A stretch of DNA of 26,684 nucleotides, from IMG/VR virus record IMGVR_UViG_3300032322_001897, positions 1-26,684 of that record; one strand, 5' to 3'. Shown here piece after piece: positions 22,761 through 26,684 of the stretch. The first letter of the stretch is position 1, and each line of letters opens with the position of its first letter. This DNA comes from a virus. The notes under the pieces were generated by a model. It did no database searches. It saw only the letters and a list, made by a program, of their open reading frames with translations, and was not told the DNA's origin. The position numbers and the translations under genes are program-made.

Positions 22761-23758
22761 TGGCACAACAACTTACACAACAACAACTGCAAGGTTTGAC
22801 ACCTTATTTGCGTAATCTCTATGCGAGAGATCCTGTGACGTTCAATCAGCGTTTTGCTTATATGGTTCCGCAGGCTGCTGCAGCACCACAGGTGCCACAA
22901 CCAGCAGCACCAGTGGCACCTGTTTCGCAACCAATGGCTATGCCAGCACCAGCAGTGATGCCACAGCAACCTGCTGTTTCACAACCGCAGATGCCTGCAC
23001 CCACACCGACTGGACCTGCCAACCTACTGGCACCAGAAGTAACACCTCAAATACAAAATCAAATTATGGGACAGCAGATCACTGGTGCACCAATGGGTAT
23101 GCCTGGCTTGGAAACAGGTGCACCACAATTTGGACAAGCTCCTGTGAGAGCGCCAATCAACGCGCCAATGCCAAATATGTTGGATAAAACTATGCCTCAA
23201 CTGCCCGCTGTCAGCAGCAGCCAACAGACAGCACAAATGGCAGCCACTGGCAGTGCTCCTGCTATGGCACAGGCACAGGTTCCGGCCACAGCTGCATTGA
23301 CAGCACAACAATACAACGCACAACGCAACCAGCAATTGCAACAACAGCGTGCTCAAGAACTACAGGCAGCACAACAACGTTTCCAAAAACAACAACAAGA
23401 TTATGCTGCCAAGATGCAGCAACAGCGTGCCGCTCAAGAAGAAGCAATGAAAAAGGCACAAAAGACCGCACTGACCAGCAGTCTAGCAGGAGCAGCTGGT
23501 TCAGCATTGGGCAGGAACCTAGGCTCACAGTTTGGACAGAATCTAGGCCTAAGCAAGGGCTTGGGCGGAGCATTAGGCGGTGCACTGGGTGGTCTAGCAG
23601 GATCAGCCCTGGGCGGTGGCAAGGTCACTAGCAAGTCAGCATTGGGTTCTATTGGTGGCAGTTTGTTGGGTTATGGTATCAACAGTTTGTTTAGCCAACC
23701 ACAACAACAGGCCAGCAGTAATAGAAGTTGGAGTAACTTATTTGGATTATTTGGATAA
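22760..23758 (+). CDS. Gln/Pro-rich internal virion protein with glycine zipper (332 aa)
   Basis: I choose ATG 22760 (TGATG overlap with the previous stop) over an in-frame TTG at 22751. Residues 1-35 form a short amphipathic helical region (LTPYLRNLYARDPVTFNQRF); 36-180 are Pro, Ala, Gln and Met-rich and probably disordered; 184-236 are a Gln/Arg/Ala coiled coil; 242-312 are a long Gly/Ala/Leu stretch (GGALGGALGGLAGSALGGG) of glycine-zipper type, then a short polar end with WSNLFGLFG. Architecture of a helical part followed by a glycine-zipper domain is known in proteins that insert into membranes, and several short-tailed phages eject internal proteins to build a trans-envelope channel. Exact homology is not recognised. 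Confidence 0.7.
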   Translation: MAQQLTQQQLQGLTPYLRNLYARDPVTFNQRFAYMVPQAAAAPQVPQPAAPVAPVSQPMAMPAPAVMPQQPAVSQPQMPAPTPTGPANLLAPEVTPQIQNQIMGQQITGAPMGMPGLETGAPQFGQAPVRAPINAPMPNMLDKTMPQLPAVSSSQQTAQMAATGSAPAMAQAQVPATAALTAQQYNAQRNQQLQQQRAQELQAAQQRFQKQQQDYAAKMQQQRAAQEEAMKKAQKTALTSSLAGAAGSALGRNLGSQFGQNLGLSKGLGGALGGALGGLAGSALGGGKVTSKSALGSIGGSLLGYGINSLFSQPQQQASSNRSWSNLFGLFG

Positions 23759-24207
23759 TGGCACAAAACACTAACAATTGGTATCTCAGTTTGTTGCAGG
23801 ATCGTTATCCTGACTACACTGATGGTGCTTTCAACCAACCACAGCAGCAACAAAATCTGGGGCGCTTGCCCGTCAAGACATTTGCACCGCCCAATCCAGT
23901 GGCACGTCGGCAACAGCAACAGCCCAACATATTGAATGAATTGATGAAACAACAAGGCCAAGGTATGCCGCCAGGAACCAATGCTGCCAGCCTTGGCGCA
24001 ATATTGGGTGGAATGTTCCCCCAACCCGTGCAGCCAGGTGTGCCCACAGGTGGTGACGCAGATGCACAACAAGGTGGCTTCTATGGCCAGATGCCCAGCC
24101 AAGACGCAGATGCACAACAGGGTGGCTTCTATGGCCAGATGCCTGCACCTACAGAAATGCCGGTGCCGCCCGAATATCAGTATTTTGACCAAGACCTTTA
24201 CGGATGA
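23758..24207 (+). CDS. Small Gln/Pro-rich protein with duplicated 16-residue repeat (149 aa)
   Basis: The start overlaps the previous stop (TAATG). After an N-terminal start NNWYLSLLQDRYPDY the product is rich in Gln, Pro and Asn, has a short helix (NILNELMKQQ), and then carries two copies of DADAQQGGFYGQMP. It ends EYQYFDQDLYG. No membrane segment or enzyme motif is seen. It lies in the ejection-protein block and is probably a virion or assembly protein; family unknown. Confidence 0.65.
   Translation: MAQNTNNWYLSLLQDRYPDYTDGAFNQPQQQQNLGRLPVKTFAPPNPVARRQQQQPNILNELMKQQGQGMPPGTNAASLGAILGGMFPQPVQPGVPTGGDADAQQGGFYGQMPSQDADAQQGGFYGQMPAPTEMPVPPEYQYFDQDLYG
24055..24150 (+). repeat. Two 48-base tandem repeats (DADAQQGGFYGQMP)
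   Basis: Copies at 24055-24102 and 24103-24150 are nearly identical in DNA (one silent change, CAA/CAG, apart from the last codons). They code for DADAQQGGFYGQMP followed by SQ or AP. Confidence 0.85.
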
Positions 24208-26039
24208 TGAATATGGATGAAACTAATTTAGCAGCACCACAAACACTGGTTCCCGGTGAAGTAGCAGGCGTGCCCGAACCAGTTGATCAAGGCCAACCAT
24301 CATTGGGCACAGGCATACGGCCACAGGGCCTTAACCTTAATCCCATTAAGTTCTGGAAAGATATAGGCAAGAACGTGGCAGATGCCGGCAGTTATAGCCA
24401 GGGTGTTGAAAACTTTGTGCGTGATCCTTTGAATGCACAGGCCTTGACCAGTATGCCACCTGAGTTGGTTGAAAAGGTAGCAACCAAGACCCAAGACATC
24501 GCTGACATCAATGCCAATCCTGCCAAGGCCATAACTTATGGTGCTGTGCATACCACAAGACTACAACAGGCCTATGATGACGCACTGCGCAATCGCGAAC
24601 CTGGCATTGATCAAGATAAATTCCTCAATGACTTCTTTGAAAAGAATATGCAACTCAAACGCAACTTTGCAGAACGTGCTGCCACAGATGCTTATCGTTT
24701 TGCTTTTCTCAGTGGTCGTGGGCCCAAGGCTGCAGCAGATGCAGCACAAAGCACTTATGTAGAAGCCAGTAAAAACATACAGGGCATACAAGACGAAATA
24801 TTCAAAACCGAATACGAAAACAACAAGACCATCAACAACTTTGTGAGTGGTCTGGAAACAGTGATGCGTAATGAATCACGTGAAGGCCGTAAAGCTGCAG
24901 ATGGTGGCCGTGTGCCACTGGGGGAACAAGACAGGATCACTCTGGCCACAAGACTGCAACGCATAGTCAAAGCCAAAGATGTGGCAGGTGGTCGCGCACT
25001 GTTGGCTGAAGTAGAACAATTGTATGGACCCAAGGTAGCACAATATGTGCGCCAGGCTGTGCCCAAACCACCACTCAGTGAAGGTGAACAGAAAACTGTA
25101 GCAGCATTGAAAGAATTTGGTCTAGGCCGGTATGCTCGTGAATTTGAAGACACTGGTAGCCTCAGTGAAGAAGGTGCTGCTGCGCTAGAAAAGAAACGTG
25201 TGCAGAAACTGATGGGCGAAAAAGGTGTTGATCAACTGACCAAGGAACTGGGAGATGTCACAAAATACTTTGGCAGTGAGCCTGGAGTGTTTGAAGCAGT
25301 CAGCAGGATACGTGCTGGCACTGGCAACGAAGCAGATGCACGTTTGGTGTCACAGAAACTGGGCCAAGTAGAAGATCGCAAGATTGAACTCAAAGGTAAA
25401 GAAACCAAGACCGAAGCACAGGCTCGTGCTGATGTTGATCTCACAATGAAACCCCAGATTGAAACAGCAGTGGCCACGGCCACATTACCTGTAAAAGTTC
25501 AGGAAGCACAGGCCAAATCCAATATTGAATTGGCTGCTGCTGGTCCCAGAGCCGCTGCCACAGAGCGTGCCAAAGCATCAGTTGAAGCAGAGGCATTCCT
25601 GCCACAACAGGTGGCACAAGGCAAGCAAGCAGTAGACAGCATCAATAGTCTCTTGGCCAATCCTGCATTCAAACAAGGTGCTGTGGGTCTCACTGGACCG
25701 GTGGCCCGAGTGATCAGCAGTGTGATAGGTGGCAATAGGTATGCTGACTTTACAGGGCAATTGGAAGTGATCAAATCACAGCAATTCTTGGCTGGTGTGG
25801 CACAGATGAAAGGCTCTGGGGCGCTGTCTGATGCTGAAGGTAAAAAGATTGAAGCAGCCACTGCGGCATTGAATGTGAATATGTCGCCTGCAGAGTTTGA
25901 ACGCCAACTCAAGATCATCCGCGATACCATACAATCAGGCATTGATCGCACAGCAGCCAAGGCCAACAAACCAACTACAGAATTGCCACGTGTGGCAGCA
26001 CCTGGCTCACGTCCACCTTTAAGTTCATTTGTAAGATAA
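24204..26039 (+). CDS. Large helical internal virion / DNA ejection protein (611 aa)
   Basis: ATG 24204 overlaps the preceding TGA (ATGA), with alternative in-frame ATGs at 24207 and 24213 and no strong ribosome binding site. Most of the protein is predicted helical and charged (residues 100-420 rich in Glu, Lys, Ala). The C-terminal part (about 484-585) has LANPAFKQGAVGLTGP, then GNRYADFTGQLEVIKSQQF, and MKGSGALSDAEGKKIEAATA; this arrangement (a fixed-length helix, QQFL, GxGxLSDxEGKK) is common in phage internal or ejection proteins. That C-terminal pattern and the location are the basis for the call. No lytic motif is seen. Confidence 0.72.
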   Translation: MMNMDETNLAAPQTLVPGEVAGVPEPVDQGQPSLGTGIRPQGLNLNPIKFWKDIGKNVADAGSYSQGVENFVRDPLNAQALTSMPPELVEKVATKTQDIADINANPAKAITYGAVHTTRLQQAYDDALRNREPGIDQDKFLNDFFEKNMQLKRNFAERAATDAYRFAFLSGRGPKAAADAAQSTYVEASKNIQGIQDEIFKTEYENNKTINNFVSGLETVMRNESREGRKAADGGRVPLGEQDRITLATRLQRIVKAKDVAGGRALLAEVEQLYGPKVAQYVRQAVPKPPLSEGEQKTVAALKEFGLGRYAREFEDTGSLSEEGAAALEKKRVQKLMGEKGVDQLTKELGDVTKYFGSEPGVFEAVSRIRAGTGNEADARLVSQKLGQVEDRKIELKGKETKTEAQARADVDLTMKPQIETAVATATLPVKVQEAQAKSNIELAAAGPRAAATERAKASVEAEAFLPQQVAQGKQAVDSINSLLANPAFKQGAVGLTGPVARVISSVIGGNRYADFTGQLEVIKSQQFLAGVAQMKGSGALSDAEGKKIEAATAALNVNMSPAEFERQLKIIRDTIQSGIDRTAAKANKPTTELPRVAAPGSRPPLSSFVR

Positions 26040-26042
26040 TCT

Positions 26043-26684
26043 ATGGCATTTGATCGCGAAGCTGCCAAAGCAGCAGGATACACAGACGCTGAAATACAAG
26101 CGTATCTGCAACAACAGGCACAGCCAGCGCCCGCAGGTGCTGCACCTGCTGCATCAGGTTTTGATCGCGAGGCTGCTCGTGCTGCTGGTTACACTGATGC
26201 GGAAATTGAACAATTTCTCAAATCCGGCACTGAATCTGTTGCAGGCACATATGACGCCAGCGAACCCACACTGCTGGGCACAGTGGCACAGGCCACATTG
26301 CCAGCAGCGATGCGTGGATCCACAGGCATCAAACCAGAAACTGTGAAAGCAGTCACAGCACCCATAAAAGGTGTGGCATTGGATTATCTTGCCAAACCCC
26401 GAAGAATGGCATTGGATGTGGGTCTAATGGCCTTTGGTGCTCCACCAGTGGGCGCAGTGCTCACCGGAGGCGAGCGCATCAAACAAAGTGTTGATGCAGC
26501 CAAGGCCACCAAAGACGCAGCCAGCAAAGCATTGAGTGCCACTCCCAGAGACATAGATGCTATAACAGGCAAGCAAGTGGCGCCCGCTGTGCAACGTGCC
26601 TACGATGGGTTGTATCAGAAGATCAAAGTCATAGCACCTGGCAAAGAAGCAGAAATGACACAGGCATATGCACGCGAAGGCAAC
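26043..26684 (+). CDS. Large virion protein, N-terminal part (3' partial)
   Basis: The frame starts at ATG 26043, three bases after the previous stop region, and stays open to the window end (214 codons seen). There is no clear ribosome binding site. Two copies of FDREAA(K/R)AAGYTDAEI, at residues about 3-18 and 40-55, are followed by a Ala/Pro linker and a helical part. AGY(S/T)DxEI repeats are seen at the N-termini of large internal virion proteins of short-tailed phages. A Gly/Ala/Met-rich hydrophobic stretch (residues about 124-146) could be membrane-interacting. The full protein is likely much larger, and no enzyme domain is visible yet. Confidence 0.65.
   Translation, partial: MAFDREAAKAAGYTDAEIQAYLQQQAQPAPAGAAPAASGFDREAARAAGYTDAEIEQFLKSGTESVAGTYDASEPTLLGTVAQATLPAAMRGSTGIKPETVKAVTAPIKGVALDYLAKPRRMALDVGLMAFGAPPVGAVLTGGERIKQSVDAAKATKDAASKALSATPRDIDAITGKQVAPAVQRAYDGLYQKIKVIAPGKEAEMTQAYAREGN

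Noticed and set aside
24755-26083. Long antisense frames (132-194 aa) opposite the 611-aa gene
   Set aside because: The sense protein has a recognisable C-terminal pattern and coupled start; the antisense products have Ser/Cys/Arg-rich composition typical of shadow frames.
1-26684. tRNA, integrase, insertion sequence or attachment site
   Set aside because: Gaps between genes are under 85 bases and none holds a cloverleaf; no recombinase or transposase motif is present in any frame I read.

Overview
This window is the virion-structure module of a tailed double-stranded DNA phage, most likely a short-tailed (podovirus-type) phage of a Gram-negative, probably aquatic, host. All supported genes lie on the + strand and are packed head to tail, many overlapping by 1 or 4 bases, with Shine-Dalgarno sites of the AAGGAG type. 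I see no integrase, no replication genes, no tRNA and no host gene. The window starts inside the terminase large subunit gene and ends inside a large internal virion protein gene. By eye the base composition is near half G+C, and Asn/Ala/Gly/Gln-rich proteins dominate. The portal, adaptor and nozzle point to a P22/T7-like tail, while the capsid protein looks like the phage SU10 type. The overall look resembles marine podoviruses such as the HMO-2011 group, but that placement is a guess that needs database comparison.

Layout: (a) 1-6024, DNA packaging and head: terminase C-terminus, a 54-aa protein, P22-like portal, a 117-aa helical protein, a 93-aa protein with three NPRKG repeats, scaffold and major capsid protein, closed by a clear rho-independent terminator at 6044-6075. 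(b) 6106-7982, connector: a 203-aa unknown, a head-tail adaptor with an unusual Asn-rich insertion, and a 56-aa protein. (c) 7985-16275, host recognition: a 1917-aa repetitive fibre, a 109-aa conserved virion protein, and two glycine-rich adhesin-like proteins on either side of a 128-aa conserved protein. (d) 16275-21421: a small membrane protein, a 56-aa MPFKS-type protein, the tail nozzle, and a second 1015-aa fibre. (e) 21456-26684, likely ejection proteins: five genes with glycine-zipper stretches, Gln-rich coiled coils, internal tandem repeats and a Trp/Phe/Asp-rich tail.

How they would work together: terminase fills a scaffold-built capsid through the portal; the adaptor and nozzle extend the portal into a short tail; the fibres and glycine-rich proteins recognise the host; the internal proteins of region (e) leave the capsid first and probably help form the DNA conduit through the envelope. 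The most unusual points are the insertion in the adaptor, the modular repeats of the giant fibre, the paired glycine-rich proteins, the NPRKG-repeat protein, and the membrane-active-looking internal proteins.
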